Source of the DNA: Nereocystis luetkeana
Taxonomy: Eukaryota; Sar; Phaeophyceae; Laminariales; Laminariaceae
Reading direction: 5' to 3'
Length of the DNA: 64,000 nucleotides
Assembly (NCBI GenBank): GCA_031213475.1
Contig: JARUPZ010000027.1
Coordinates: 4,086,569 to 4,150,568, forward strand
Shown: positions 24,801 through 39,800 of the stretch, one piece after another
Position numbering within the stretch: position 1 is the stretch's first letter
Layout of the letters: the number at the start of each line of letters is the position of its first letter
Notes under the pieces: generated by a model
Seen by the model: the letters and a program-made list of their open reading frames with translations, nothing else
What the model was told of the DNA's origin: nothing
Databases searched by the model: none
Program-made: the position numbers and the translations under genes

Positions 24801-27800
24801 TCGATCGCAAGCGGGTCGGGTACTGGTTCCACCAGTGGGGCGCTCACAATCCGATCGCCAGACGCCGGCACCACTGGTACTAGCGGCAATGTGGTGTTCA
24901 GCTCAGGGGCAAGCAGCTCCGGCAACAGCGGCTCAGTACTGATCGGAAGCGGGGCGGCCACGTTGGGTGCAGGCGGGGCGGTGAGTTTAACGGTGGGTAC
25001 GAGCCCAGACTCCACCGGAGGGATACTCACGTTGGCGGCAGGAACGGGTGTGACAGGTGGTACTATCTCTATCGCAGCTGGATCGGGCACATCCGCGGTA
25101 GGAGGTTCAGCAGTATTGGAAGCGGGTCTTGGCAACACTGGCGGGGCGATGTCGATACTTGCTGGCGAAGGCACTGCGAGTGTAGGAGGCGCGGTGCGTG
25201 TTGCGGCTGGTGCGGGTACTACCGTGGGTGGCGCGCTGACATTGGTCGCGGGAAGCGGGGCAACCGGTGGTGGGCTCTTGAGCGTGACCAGTGGAACCGT
25301 CACCACGGGCAACAGCGGAGCAGTTAGCATCATGTCTGCTGCGGCGGGAACAACGGGCAATAGCGGTATCATGACCTTCAGCTCGGGCTCCACTACCTCG
25401 GGAAACACTGGGGCCGTCATGATCGGTAGCGGTGTAGCCACCGACGGAGCCGGTGGTATGCTCAGCCTAACTGTGGGTGGCGGCACATCAGCAGTTGGTG
25501 GAGAAGCCTATCTAGCGGCCGGGGACTCCGTCAGCAACGTCGGCGGCGCGGTGTCGATAGTAAGTGGGTCGGGCACAACTTCGTCAAGTGGTTCGGTGAC
25601 GATCCGGTCACCGAATGCGGGAGCAACTGGCGTGAGCGGTAACCTGGTCTTCAGCTCAGGGACCAGTAGCTCTGGCAACAGTGGCACCGTGTTGATTGGT
25701 AGTGGTGCCGCCACGTCGGGTGCCGGCGGGGCGGTGAGCTTGACCGTAGGTACAAGCTCGTCTGCCGACGGTGGGAAGCTCACGATGGTGGCAGGTACTG
25801 GTATCGCTGGTGGAGCAATTTCGATGGCGGCGGGCGCCGGCGCGTCGGCGACAGGTGGTGCGGTGACCATGGAGGCAGGCGTCGGCGACACCGGTGGGGC
25901 CTTTTCAATCGTGGCGGGACAAGGCACCACCGATAGCGGTGGAGGAATCACTGCCACGGCCGGGCAAGGTGACGTCATCGGAGGGGCCGTCAGCGTCGCT
26001 GCAGGATTGGGTGGCACAGGTGCAGGAGGCGATGTAAGTGTATCTGCAGGCGATAGCACGGTAACCGACGGGGGTTCGCTGATCATGGTCGGTGGCAGTG
26101 GAGGCAGCGGCGGGGGATTTGTGGCCATCAAGAGCGGGGCTTCTACCACGGGAAACAGCGGATACATCGACATCTTCTCGTCCACTGCGGGATCCACGGG
26201 GAACAGTGGCACCATGGCTTTCAGCTCTGGCACCACCGCGTCGGGTAACACCGGCGCCGTCTTGATTGGCAGCGGTGCAGCTATAGACGGAGCGGGCGGT
26301 ATGCTGAGCCTGACAGTGGGCACCGGCACGTCGGGAGTCGGCGGCGCCGCAAATCTCGTTGCTGGGGACTCCGATGACAATGTTGGTGGCTCGATATCGA
26401 TCGCAAGCGGGTCAGGTACTGCCTCGACCAGTGGATCGGTGACAATTCGATCACCGAACGCTGGCACTACTGGCGCTAGTGGAGATATGGTCTTCAGCTC
26501 GGGTACAAGCAGCTCGGGGGACAGTGGCACGGTGCTGATTGGAAGTGGTGCTGCCACGTCCGGAGCAGGCGGGGCGGTGAGCTTGACCGTGGGTACAAGC
26601 ACATCGGCCAAAGGAGGAGCGCTGACGTTGGCTGCAGGTACAGGCGTCACTGGAGGAGCTGTGTCAATGGTGGCAGGCACCGGCACATCGGCGACCGGTG
26701 GCGATGTCGACATCGCGGCGGGTCTCGGACCTACTGGTGGTGCCTTGTCCGTCGAGGCCGGACAGGGTACCTCAGACACGGGTGGGGCGATCACCGTAAC
26801 ATCGGGACAAGGAACAGCTATGGGAGGAGCGCTCAGCCTCGCAGCTGGACTCGGTGGTACGGGCGTGGGAGGAGATGTTACTGTTTCCGCGGGTACCAGT
26901 ACATCTGCCGCCGGGGGATCGATTTCCATGGCCGCGGGTGGTGGGCTCACCGATGGGGGCCTCGTAGACGTTACGAGTGGGGCTGGCACCAACGGAGACA
27001 GCGGATCAGTCACAATTTTGTCCGCCGCAGCGGGAACCACGGGAAAGAGCGGTACCATGACCCTCAGCTCGGGCTCCACTACGTCGGGTGACACTGGTGC
27101 CGTCATGATCGGCAGCGGTGCAGCCACGAGCGGATCGGGCGGTATGCTTAGTCTGACGGTGGGTAGTGGCACAACGGGCGTAGGCGGGAAAGTAAGTATC
27201 GTTGCTGGAGACTCTGACGATGACGTCGGCGGCGCGGTGTCGATCGCAAGCGGGTCGGGTACTGGTTCCACCAGTGGGGCGCTCACAATCCGATCGCCAG
27301 ACGCCGGCACCACTGGTACTAGCGGCAATGTGGTGTTCAGCTCAGGGGCCAGCAGCTCCGGCAACAGCGGCTCAGTACTGATCGGAAGCGGGGCGGCCAC
27401 GTTGGGTGCAGGCGGGGCGGTGAGTTTAACGGTGGGTACGAGCCCAGACTCCACCGGAGGGATACTCACGTTGGCGGCAGGCACAGGTGTGACAGGTGGT
27501 ACTATCTCTATTGCAGCTGGATCGGGCACATCTGCGGTGGGAGGTTCAGCAGTATTGGAAGCGGGTCTTGGCAACACTGGCGGGGCGATGTCGATACTTG
27601 CTGGCGAAGGCACTGCGAGTGTAGGAGGCGCGGTGCGTGTTGCGGCTGGTGCGGGTACTACCGTGGGTGGCGCGCTGACATTGGTTGCGGGAAGCGGGGC
27701 AACCGGTGGTGGGCTCTTGAGCGTGACCAGTGGAACCGTCACCACGGGCAACAGCGGAGCAGTTAGCATCATGTCTGCTGCGGCGGGAACAACGGGCAAT

Positions 27801-30800
27801 AGCGGTATCATGACCTTCAGCTCGGGCTCCACTACGTCGGGAAACACTGGGGCCGTCATGATCGGTAGCGGTGTAGCCACCGACGGAGCCGGTGGTATGC
27901 TCAGCCTAACTGTGGGTGGCGGCACATCAGCAGTTGGTGGAGAAGCCTATCTAGCGGCCGGGGACTCCGTCAGCAACGTCGGCGGCGCGGTGTCGATAGT
28001 AAGTGGGTCGGGCACAACTTCGTCAAGTGGTTCGGTGACGATCCGGTCACCGAATGCGGGAACAACTGGCGTGAGCGGTAACCTGGTCTTCAGCTCAGGG
28101 ACCAGTAGCTCTGGCAACAGTGGCACCGTGTTGATTGGTAGTGGTGCCGCCACGTCGGGTGCCGGCGGGGCGGTGAGCTTGACCGTAGGTACAAGCTCGT
28201 CTGCCGACGGTGGGAAGCTCACGATGGTGGCAGGTACTGGTATCGCTGGTGGAGCAATTTCGATGGCGGCGGGCGCCGGCGCGTCGGCGACAGGTGGTGC
28301 GGTGACCATGGAGGCAGGCGTCGGCGACACCGGTGGGGCCTTTTCAATCGTGGCGGGACAAGGCACCACCGATAGCGGTGGAGGAATCACTGCCACGGCC
28401 GGGCAAGGTGACGTCATCGGAGGGGCCGTCAGCGTCGCTGCAGGATTGGGTGGCACAGGTGCAGGAGGCGATGTAAGTGTATCTGCAGGCGATAGCACGG
28501 TAACCGACGGGGGTTCGCTGATCATGGTCGGTGGCAGTGGAGGCAGCGGCGGGGGGTTTGTTACCATCAAGAGCGGGGCTTCTACCACGGGAAACAGCGG
28601 ATACATCGACATCTTCTCGTCCACTGCGGGATCCACGGGGAACAGTGGCACCATGGCTTTCAGCTCTGGTACCACCGCGTCGGGCAACACCGGCGCCGTC
28701 ATGATTGGCAGCGGTGCAGCTATAGACGGAGCGGGCGGTATGCTGAGCCTGACAGTGGGCACCGGCACGTCGGGAGTCGGCGGCGCCGCAAATCTCGTTG
28801 CTGGGGACTCCGATGACAATGTTGGTGGCTCGATATCGATCGCAAGCGGGTCAGGTACTGCCTCGACCAGTGGGTCGGTGACAATTCGATCACCGAACGC
28901 TGGCACTACTGGCGCTAGTGGAGATATGGTCTTCAGCTCGGGTACAAGCAGCTCGGGGGACAGTGGCACGGTGCTGATTGGAAGTGGTGCTGCCACGTCC
29001 GGAGCAGGCGGAGCGGTGAGCTTGACCGTGGGTACAAGCACATCGGCCAAAGGAGGAGCGCTGACGTTGGCTGCAGGTACAGGCGTCACTGGAGGAGCTG
29101 TGTCAATGGTGGCAGGCACCGGCACATCGGCGACCGGTGGCGATGTCGACATCGCGGCGGGTCTCGGACCTACTGGTGGTGCCTTGTCCGTCGAGGCCGG
29201 ACAGGGTACCTCAGACACGGGTGGGGCGATCACCGTAACATCGGGACAAGGAACAGCTATGGGAGGAGCGCTCAGCCTCGCAGCTGGACTCGGTGGTACG
29301 GGCGTGGGAGGGGATGTTACTGTTTCCGCGGGTACCAGTACATCTGCCGCCGGGGGATCGATTTCCATGGCCGCGGGTGGTGGGCTCACCGATGGGGGCC
29401 TCGTAGACATTACGAGTGGGGCTGGCACCAACGGAGACAGCGGATCAGTCACAATTTTGTCCGCCGCAGCGGGAACCACGGGAAAGAGCGGTACCATGAC
29501 CCTCAGCTCGGGCTCCACTACGTCGGGTGACACTGGTGCCGTCATGATCGGCAGCGGTGCAGCCACGAGCGGATCGGGCGGTATGCTTAGTCTGACGGTG
29601 GGTAGTGGCACAACGGGCGTAGGCGGGAAAGTAAGTATCGTTGCTGGGGACTCCGACGATGACGTCGGCGGCGCGGTGTCGATCGCAAGCGGGTCGGGTA
29701 CTGGTTCCACCAGTGGGGCGCTCACAATCCGATCGCCAGACGCCGGCACCACTGGTACTAGCGGCAATGTGGTGTTCAGCTCAGGGGCAAGCAGCTCCGG
29801 CAACAGCGGCTCAGTACTGATCGGAAGCGGGGCGGCCACGTTGGGTGCAGGCGGGGCGGTGAGTTTAACGGTGGGTACGAGCCCAGACTCCACAGGAGGG
29901 ATACTCACGTTGGCGGCAGGAACGGGTGTGACAGGTGGTACTATCTCTATTGCAGCTGGATCGGGCACATCTGCGGTGGGAGGTTCAGCAGTATTGGAAG
30001 CGGGTCTTGGCAACACTGGCGGGGCGATGTCGATACTTGCTGGCGAAGGCACTGCGAGTGTAGGAGGCGCGGTGCGTGTTGCGGCTGGTGCGGGTACTAC
30101 CGTGGGTGGCGCGCTGACATTGGTTGCGGGAAGCGGGGCAACCGGTGGTGGGCTCTTGAGCGTGACCAGTGGAACCGTCACCACGGGCAACAGCGGAGCA
30201 GTTAGCATCATGTCTGCTGCGGCGGGAACAACGGGCAACAGCGGTATCATGACCTTCAGCTCGGGCTCCACTACCTCGGGAAACACTGGGGCCGTCATGA
30301 TCGGTAGCGGTGTAGCCACCGACGGAGCCGGTGGTATGCTCAGCCTAACTGTGGGTGGCGGCACAACGGCAGTTGGTGGAGAAGCCTATCTAGCGGCCGG
30401 GGACTCCGTCAGCAACGTCGGCGGCGCGGTGTCGATAGTAAGTGGGTCGGGCACAACTTCGTCAAGTGGTTCGGTGACGATCCGGTCACCGAATGCGGGA
30501 ACAACTGGCGTGAGCGGTAACCTGGTCTTCAGCTCAGGGACCAGTAGCTCCGGCAACAGTGGCACCGTGTTGATTGGTAGTGGTGCCGCCACGTCGGGTG
30601 CCGGCGGGGCGGTGAGCTTGACCGTAGGTACAAGCTCGTCTGCCGACGGTGGGAAGCTCACGATGGTGGCAGGTACTGGTATCGCTGGTGGAGCAATTTC
30701 GATGGCGGCGGGCGCCGGCGCGTCGGCGACAGGTGGTGCGGTGACCATGGAGGCAGGCGTCGGCGATACCGGTGGGGCCTTTTCTATCGTGGCTGGACAA

Positions 30801-33800
30801 GGCACCACCGATAGCGGTGGAGGAATCACTGCCACGGCCGGGCAAGGTGACGTCATCGGAGGGGCCGTCAGCGTCGCTGCAGGATTGGGTGGCACAGGTG
30901 CAGGAGGCGATGTAAGTGTATCTGCAGGCGATAGCACGGTAACCGACGGGGGTTCGCTGATCATGGTCGGTGGCAGTGGAGGCAGCGGCGGGGGGTTTGT
31001 TACCATCAAGAGCGGGGCTTCTACCACGGGAAACAGCGGATACATCGACATCTTCTCGTCCACTGCGGGATCCACGGGGAACAGTGGCACCATGGCTTTC
31101 AGCTCTGGCACCACCGCGTCGGGTAACACCGGCGCCGTCATGATTGGCAGCGGTGCAGCTATAGACGGAGCGGGCGGTATGCTGAGCCTGACAGTGGGCA
31201 CCGGCACGTCGGGAGTCGGCGGCGCCGCAAATCTCGTTGCTGGGGACTCCGATGACAATGTTGGTGGCTCGATATCGATCGCAAGCGGGTCAGGTACTGC
31301 CTCGACCAGTGGGTCGGTGACAATTCGATCACCGAACGCTGGCACTACTGGCGCTAGTGGAGATATGGTCTTCAGCTCGGGTACAAGCAGCTCGGGGGAC
31401 AGTGGCACGGTGCTGATTGGAAGTGGTGCTGCCACGTCCGGAGCAGGCGGGGCGGTGAGCTTGACCGTGGGTACAAGCACATCGGCCAAAGGAGGAGCGC
31501 TGACGTTGGCTGCAGGTACAGGCGTCACTGGAGGAGCTGTGTCAATGGTGGCAGGCACCGGCACATCGGCGACCGGTGGCGATGTCGACATCGCGGCGGG
31601 TCTCGGACCTACTGGTGGTGCCTTGTCCGTCGAGGCCGGACAGGGTACCTCAGACACGGGTGGGGCGATCACCGTAACATCGGGACAAGGAACAGCTATG
31701 GGAGGAGCGCTCAGCCTCGCAGCTGGACTCGGTGGTACGGGCGTGGGAGGAGATGTTACTGTTTCCGCGGGTACCAGTACATCTGCCGCCGGGGGATCGA
31801 TTTCCATGGCCGCGGGTGGTGGGCTCACCGATGGGGGCCTCGTAGACGTTACGAGTGGGGCTGGCACCAACGGAGACAGCGGATCAGTCACAATTTTGTC
31901 CGCCGCAGCGGGAACCACGGGAAAGAGCGGTACCATGACCCTCAGCTCGGGCTCCACTACGTCGGGTGACACTGGTGCCGTCATGATCGGCAGCGGTGCA
32001 GCCACGAGCGGATCGGGCGGTATGCTTAGTCTGACGGTGGGTAGTGGCACAACGGGCGTAGGCGGGAAAGTAAGTATCGTTGCTGGAGACTCTGACGATG
32101 ACGTCGGCGGCGCGGTGTCGATCGCAAGCGGGTCGGGTACTGGTTCCACCAGTGGGGCGCTCACAATCCGATCGCCAGACGCCGGCACCACTGGTACTAG
32201 CGGCAATGTGGTGTTCAGCTCAGGGGCAAGCAGCTCCGGCAACAGTGGCTCAGTACTGATCGGAAGCGGGGCCGCCACGTTGGGTGCAGGCGGGGCGGTG
32301 AGTTTAACGGTGGGTGCGAGCCCAGACTCCACCGGAGGGATACTCACGTTGGCGGCAGGAACGGGTGTGACAGGTGGTACTATCTCTATTGCAGCTGGAT
32401 CGGGCACATCTGCGGTGGGAGGTTCAGCAGTATTGGAAGCGGGTCTTGGCAACACTGGCGGGGCGATGTCGATACTTGCTGGCGAAGGCACTGCGAGTGT
32501 AGGAGGCGCGGTGCGTGTTGCGGCTGGTGCGGGTACTACCGTGGGTGGTGCGCTGACATTTGTCGCGGGAAGCGGGGGAACCGGTGGTGGGCTCTTGAGC
32601 GTAACCAGTGGAACCGTCACCACGGGCAACAGCGGAGCAGTTAGCATCATGTCTGCTGCGGCGGGAACAACGGGCAACAGCGGTATCATGACCTTCAGCT
32701 CGGGCTCCACTACCTCGGGAAACACTGGGGCCGTCATGATCGGTAGCGGTGTAGCGGTCGACGGAGCCGGTGGTATGCTCAGCCTAACTGTGGGTGGCGG
32801 CACATCAGCAGTTGGTGGAGAAGCCTATCTAGCGGCCGGGGACTCCGTCAGCAACGTCGGCGGCGCGGTGTCGATAGTAAGTGGGTCGGGCACAACTTCG
32901 TCAAGTGGTTCGGTGACGATCCGGTCACCGAATGCGGGAGCAACTGGCGTGAGCGGTAACCTGGTCTTCAGCTCAGGGACCAGTAGCTCTGGCAACAGTG
33001 GCACCGTGTTGATTGGTAGTGGTGCCGCCACGTCGGGTGCCGGCGGGGCGGTGAGCTTGACCGTAGGTACAAGCTCGTCTGCCGACGGTGGGAAGCTCAC
33101 GATGGTGGCAGGTACTGGTATCGCTGGTGGAGCAATTTCGATGGCGGCGGGCGCCGGCGCGTCGGCGACAGGTGGTGCGGTGACCATGGAGGCAGGCGTC
33201 GGCGACACCGGTGGGGCCTTTTCTATCGTGGCGGGACAAGGCACCACCGATACCGGTGGAGGAATCACTGCCATGGCCGGGCAAGGTGACGTCATCGGAG
33301 GGGCCGTCAGCGTCGCAGCAGGATTGGGTGGCACAGGTGCAGGAGGCGATGTAAGTGTATCTGCAGGCGATAGCACGGTAACCGACGGGGGTTCGCTGAT
33401 CATGGTCGGTGGCAGTGGAGGCAGCGGCGGGGGGTTTGTTACCATCAAGAGCGGGGCTTCTACCACGGGAAACAGCGGATACATCGACATCTTCTCGTCC
33501 ACTGCGGGATCCACGGGGAACAGTGGCACCATGGCTTTCAGCTCTGGTACCACCGCGTCGGGCAACACCGGCGCCGTCATGATTGGCAGCGGTGCAGCTA
33601 TAGACGGAGCGGGCGGTATGCTGAGCCTGACAGTGGGCACCGGCACGTCGGGAGTCGGCGGCGCCGCAAATCTCGTTGCTGGGGACTCCGATGACAATGT
33701 TGGTGGCTCGATATCGATCGCAAGCGGGTCAGGTACTGCCTCGACCAGTGGGTCGGTGACAATTCGATCACCGAACGCTGGCACTACTGGCGCTAGTGGA

Positions 33801-36800
33801 GATATGGTCTTCAGCTCGGGTACAAGCAGCTCGGGGGACAGTGGCACGGTGCTGATTGGAAGTGGTGCTGCCACGTCCGGAGCAGGCGGGGCGGTGAGCT
33901 TGACCGTGGGTGCAAGCACATCGGCCAAAGGAGGAGCGCTGACGTTGGCTGCAGGTACAGGCGTCACTGGAGGAGCTGTGTCAATGGTGGCAGGCACCGG
34001 CACATCGGCGACCGGTGGCGATGTCGACATCGCGGCGGGTCTCGGACCTACTGGTGGTGCCTTGTCCGTCGAGGCCGGACAGGGTACCTCAGACACGGGT
34101 GGGGCGGTCACTGTAACATCGGGACAAGGAACAGCTATGGGAGGAGCGCTCAGCCTCGCAGCTGGACTCGGTGGTACGGGCGTGGGAGGGGATGTTACTG
34201 TTTCCGCTGGCACTAGTACATCTGCCGCCGGGGGATCGATTTCCATGGCCGCGGGTGGTGGGCTCACCGATGGGGGCCTCGTAGACGTTACGAGTGGGGC
34301 TGGCACCAACGGAGACAGCGGATCAGTCACAATTTTGTCCGCCGCAGCGGGAACCACGGGAAAGAGCGGTACCATGACCCTCAGCTCGGGCTCCACTACG
34401 TCGGGTGACACTGGTGCCGTCATGATCGGCAGCGGTGCAGCCACGAGCGGATCGGGCGGTATGCTTAGTCTGACGGTGGGTAGTGGCACAACGGGCGTAG
34501 GCGGGAAAGTAAGTATCGTTGCTGGGGACTCCGACGATGACGTCGGCGGCGCGGTGTCGATCGCAAGCGGGTCGGGTACTGGTTCCACCAGTGGGGCGCT
34601 CACAATCCGATCGCCAGACGCCGGCACCACTGGTACTAGCGGCAATGTGGTGTTCAGCTCAGGGGCAAGCAGCTCCGGCAACAGTGGCTCAGTACTGATC
34701 GGAAGCGGGGCCGCCACATTGGGTGCAGGCGGGGCGGTGAGTTTAACGGTGGGTACGAGCGCAGACTCGGCAGGGGGGATGCTTACCCTAGCAGCAGGAG
34801 CGGGGGAGACAGGAGGTGCTGTTTCGATGGCGGCGGGCATCGGAACATTGGAAACCGGTGGTGATGTCAGCATTGCAGCGGGCCTCGGTTTTACTGGTGG
34901 CGCATTTGACGTGGTCGCTGGAAAGGGTACGACCTACACTGGTGGGAAAGTAACAGTTACGGCGGGGCAAGGGTCGACAGATGGCGGAGTCCTTCACTTT
35001 GAAGCCGGGTACGGAACGTCAAGCGTTGGTGGTGACACGGATATTCAAGCTGGTGGAGGTGGCCTGTCAGGTGGCTCACTTACCATCGCTGGTGGGCTCG
35101 GTGGCACAGGAGTAGGAGGAGATGCTAGTATGTTGGCCGGCGTCAGTACATTTGCCGTTGGGGGATCGCTATCCTTAGCTGCAGGTGGTGGGCTCACAGA
35201 TGGGGGTGCAGTGACCGTTGCGAGTGGGGCTGGCACCAGTGGAGGCAGCGGATCTGTCACCATCTTGTCCGCCGCAGCAGGAACCACAGGAAATAGCGGT
35301 GCTTTGACCTTTAGCTCGGGATCCACGACGTCAGGCAACACCGGCGCGGTCATGATCGCCAGCGGTGTAGCCACGGATGGAGCCGGAGGGGCCCTAAGTC
35401 TTTCTGTAGGCGGTGGTACCACGGGTGACGGTGGCACTGTGAGCGTAGCAGCTGGTGACTCTGCAGGTGGCTCGGGGGGCGCGCTGTCGATCACAAGTGG
35501 GTCAGGCACCACCTCGACGAGTGGATCGGTGACCATCCGATCACCGGATGCTGGGACCTCAGGCGCCAGTGGTGATATGGTGTTCAGCACGGGCACAAGC
35601 ACCTCCGGTGACAGCGGCACAGTGCATATCGGCAGTGGTGCTGCCACGTCGGGAGCAGGCGGGGCCGTAAGCGTGACGGTAGGCACAGGCACCTCTGGCG
35701 ACGGAGGGGCGTTGACGCTGGCAGCCGGTACGGCCGAGACAGGCGGATTGGTGTCGATAGAGGCTGGTATCGGCACATCGGAAACCGGTGGCGCCGTGAG
35801 TATCGCGGCGGGCCAAGGTCACACAGGTGGTGCCTTCTCTGTCGTTGCTGGACAGGGCACCACCGGTACGGGTGGGGCGATCACCGTCACGTCGGGGCAA
35901 GGCGCCGTGATCGGCGGGGCTCTCAGCATCGCAGCCGGAATTGGTGGTACAGGCGCAGGAGGAACTGTGAGTGTATCGGCCGGCCTCAGCACTTCGGGCA
36001 ACGGTGGCTCGCTGACCATGGTCGGTGGCAGTGGAAGCACCGGTGGTGGTCTTGTGAACATCGCGAGCGGTACGGTCACTGACGGTAACAGTGGGACTGT
36101 CACGGTCCTGTCTGCCGCAGCAGGAGCTACAGGCAACAGCGGGATGATGACCTTTAGTTCGGGAACCACCACGTCGGGTAACACCGGCGCCATCATGATC
36201 GGCAGTGGTGCAGCCACGAATGGCGCTGGTGGCATGCTGAGTTTGACCGTTGGCACTGGTACAAGTGGAGTCGGTGGGTCTGCGAGTTTGACGGCCGGAG
36301 ACTCTGACAATGACATGGGTGGAGCGGTGTCGATCACAAGCGGGTCAGGTACGACAACATCTAGCGGATCGGTGACCATCCGATCACCGGATGCTGGCAC
36401 AGGTGGTGTGAGCGGTGACTTGGTGCTCAGCTCGGGCGCAAGCACCTCCGGTGACAGCGGCACAGTGCATATCGGCAGTGGTGCTGCCACGTCGGGAGCA
36501 GGCGGGACCGTAAGCGTGACGGTAGGCACAGGCACCTCTGGTGACGGAGGGGCGTTGACGTTGGCAGCCGGCACGGCTGAGACAGGCGGATTGGTGTCGA
36601 TGGAGGCTGGTATCGGCACATCGGAAACCGGTGGCGCCGTGAGTATCGCGGCGGGCCAAGGTCACACAGGTGGTGCCTTCTCTGTCGTTGCTGGACAGGG
36701 CACCACCGGTACGGGTGGAGCGATCACCGTCACGTCGGGGCAAGGCACCGTGATTGGTGGGGCTCTCAGCATCGCAGCCGGAATTGGTGGTACAGGCGCA

Positions 36801-39800
36801 GGAGGAGCTGTGAGTGTATCGGCCGGCCTCAGCACTTCAGGCAACGGTGGCTCGCTGACCATGGTCGGTGGCAGTGGAAGCACCGGTGGTGGTCTTGTGG
36901 CCGTTACTAGCGGGGCCGTTACTGACGGTGACAGTGGGGCTGTCACGATCGTATCCGCCGCAGCAGGAACCACGGGCAACAGCGGGGTGATGGCCTTCAG
37001 CTCGGGAACCACCACGTCGGGCAACTCCGGCGCCGTCATGGTCGGCAGTGGTGTAGCCACGAATGGGGCCGGTGGCATGTTGAGTCTGACGGTGGGCGGT
37101 GGAACGACAGGAGTCGGCGGAAAGGTGAGGCTAACGGCTGGAGACTCCAGTAACGACTTCGGCGGGGAAGTATCAATTGCGAGTGGGTCAGGTACAGGAT
37201 CGTCGAGCGGATCGGTGACAATTATATCGCCCAATGCTGGCACCGCTGGAGCAAGTGGCGACTTGGTGTTTAGCTCGGGCACCAGTAGCTCCGGCAATAC
37301 CGGCAGCATTTTAATTGGTAGCGGTTCCGCAACATCGGGAGCAGGCGGAACAGTTAGCTTGACGGTAGGAACGGGCACATCTGATGAGGGCGGCTTACTC
37401 TTGATGGCAGCCGGAACGGGTATTGCCGGAGGATCAGTGTCTATGTTGGCTGGCACCGGCACGACCGCAACCGGTGGTGCCGTGAGCATGGCAGCAGGTC
37501 TTGGGCATGCCGGTGGGGCATTTTCCGTGGTAGCCGGCCGAGGCACAACAGACATTGGTGGACCAATGACGGTCACGGCAGGGCAGGGAACAACAACTGG
37601 CGGGGCTCTTAGCCTCAATGCAGGCGAAGGAACGTCTAACCTTGGGGGTGGGCTGACATTGGTTGCCGGTGACGGGGGGGTGACAGGCGGGGCACTTAGT
37701 ATTGCTGCTGGTCTTGGTGGCACCGGTGCGGGAGGGGACACGGTTATAATTGCGGGCACAAGCACTAGTGCCGGCGGTGGGATGCTGAGCATGGTAGGTG
37801 GCAGCGGTGACACGGGTGGTGGTCTCGTGACCGTAACCAGCGGGGCGGTCGGCACCAATGGGAATAGCGGAGCCGTTTCCATCTCATCCGCTTCGGCAGG
37901 TACCACCGGTAATAGTGGCATCATGACCTTCAGCTCGGGTTCTACCACATCGGGTGACACCGGTGCCGTCAGGATCGGCAGCGGTGCAGCTACTAGCGGT
38001 GCCGGAGGTGAACTGAGTCTAATGGTGGGCAGTGGTACGACAGGGGTGGGTGGCGCGATAAGTCTTGTAGCTGGGGACTCCAGTGACAATGTGGGTGGCA
38101 CGGTGTCGATCGCAAGCGGCTCTGGTTCCTCCACATCAACGAGCGGATCGCTGACGATTCGGTCACCGAACGCCGGAGCAGCAGGTGCAAGCGGCGACCT
38201 GGCGTTCAGCTCAGGCACCAGTAGCTCTGGCAACAGTGGGGCAGTGCAGATAGGCAGTGGTGCCGCTGCGTCGGGTGCTGGCGGAGCAGTCAGCTTGACG
38301 GTGGGCACGGGCGCATCCGCTGAGGGAGGGGTGCTCACGTTGGCTGCAGGCTCAGGTGTGACAGGCGGTGCAATGTCGATCGCGGCGGGCACTGGCACGA
38401 CGGCAACCGGTGGTGCCGTGAGCATCGCGGCTGGTATCGGGCACACTGGTGGAGCAATGACCATGGTTGCTGGAAAGGGTACCACGGATACAGGTGGGGC
38501 TATCGTCGTAACGGCAGGAGAAGGAGATACAATAGGTGGCTCCCTCAGCATCGCTGCTGGACTTGGCGGCACAGGTGCAGGAGGTGATTTGAGCGTCTCC
38601 GCCGGATTCAGCACATCCACTGTCGGAGGTTCGCTGAGCATGGTAGGTGGCAGCGGTGACACGGGTGGTGGTCTCGTGACCGTAACCAGCGGGGCGGTCG
38701 GCACCAATGGGAATAGCGGAGCCGTTTCCATCACGTCCGCTTCGGCAGGTACCACCGGTAATAGTGGCATCATGACCTTCAGCTCAGGCTCTACCACATC
38801 GGGTGACACCGGTGCCGTCAGGATCGGCAGCGGTGCAGCTACTAGCGGTGCCGGAGGTGAACTGAGTCTAATGGTGGGCAGTGGTACGACAGGGGTGGGT
38901 GGCGCGATAAGTCTTGTAGCTGGGGACTCCAGTGACAATGTGGGTGGCACGGTGTCGATCGCAAGCGGCTCTGGTTCCTCCACATCAACGAGCGGATCGC
39001 TGACGATTCGGTCACCGAACGCCGGAGCAGCAGGTGCAAGCGGCGACCTGGCGTTCAGCTCAGGCACCAGTAGCTCTGGCAACAGTGGGGCAGTGCAGAT
39101 AGGCAGTGGTGCCGCTGCGTCGGGTGCTGGCGGAGCAGTCAGCTTGACGGTGGGCACGGGCGCATCCGCTGAGGGAGGGGTGCTCACGTTGGCTGCAGGC
39201 TCAGGTGTGACAGGCGGTGCAGTGTCGATCGCGGCGGGCACCGGCACGACGGCAACCGGTGGTGCCGTGAGCATCGCGGCTGGTATCGGGCACACTGGTG
39301 GAGCAATGACCATGGTTGCTGGAAAGGGTACCACGGATACAGGTGGGGCTATCGTCGTAACGGCAGGAGAAGGAGATACAATAGGTGGATCCCTCAGCAT
39401 CGCTGCTGGACTCGGCGGCACAGGTGCAGGAGGTGATTTGAGCGTCTCCGCCGGATTCAGCACATCCACTGTCGGAGGTTCGCTGAGCATGGTAGGTGGC
39501 AGCGGTGACACGGGTGGTGGTCTCGTGACCGTAACCAGCGGGGCGGTCGGCACCAATGGGAATAGCGGAGCCGTTTCCATCACGTCCGCTTCGGCAGGTA
39601 CCACCGGTAATAGTGGCATCATGACCTTCAGCTCAGGCTCTACCACGTCGGGTGACACCGGTGCCGTCAGGATCGGCAGCGGTGCAGCTACTAGCGGTGC
39701 CGGAGGTGAACTGAGTCTAATGGTGGGCAGTGGTACGACAGGGGTGGGTGGCGCGATAAGTCTTGTAGCTGGGGACTCCAGTGACAATATGGGTGGCACG

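Larger units (their letters stand above)
17933..32921 (+). repeat. Super-period 2: triplets L, L, S, S, S, S (14,989 bp)
   Basis: Long modules start at 19,619 and 22,236, followed by short modules starting at 24,852, 27,291, 29,730 and 32,169. The length exceeds super-period 1 by exactly one base, the extra G of the 13-G run. The second long module has the extra unit pair SDLGGTLTIVAGDGGVTGG, which resembles TLGGALSMTAGDGGQTGG at the equivalent place in super-period 1. Confidence 0.8.
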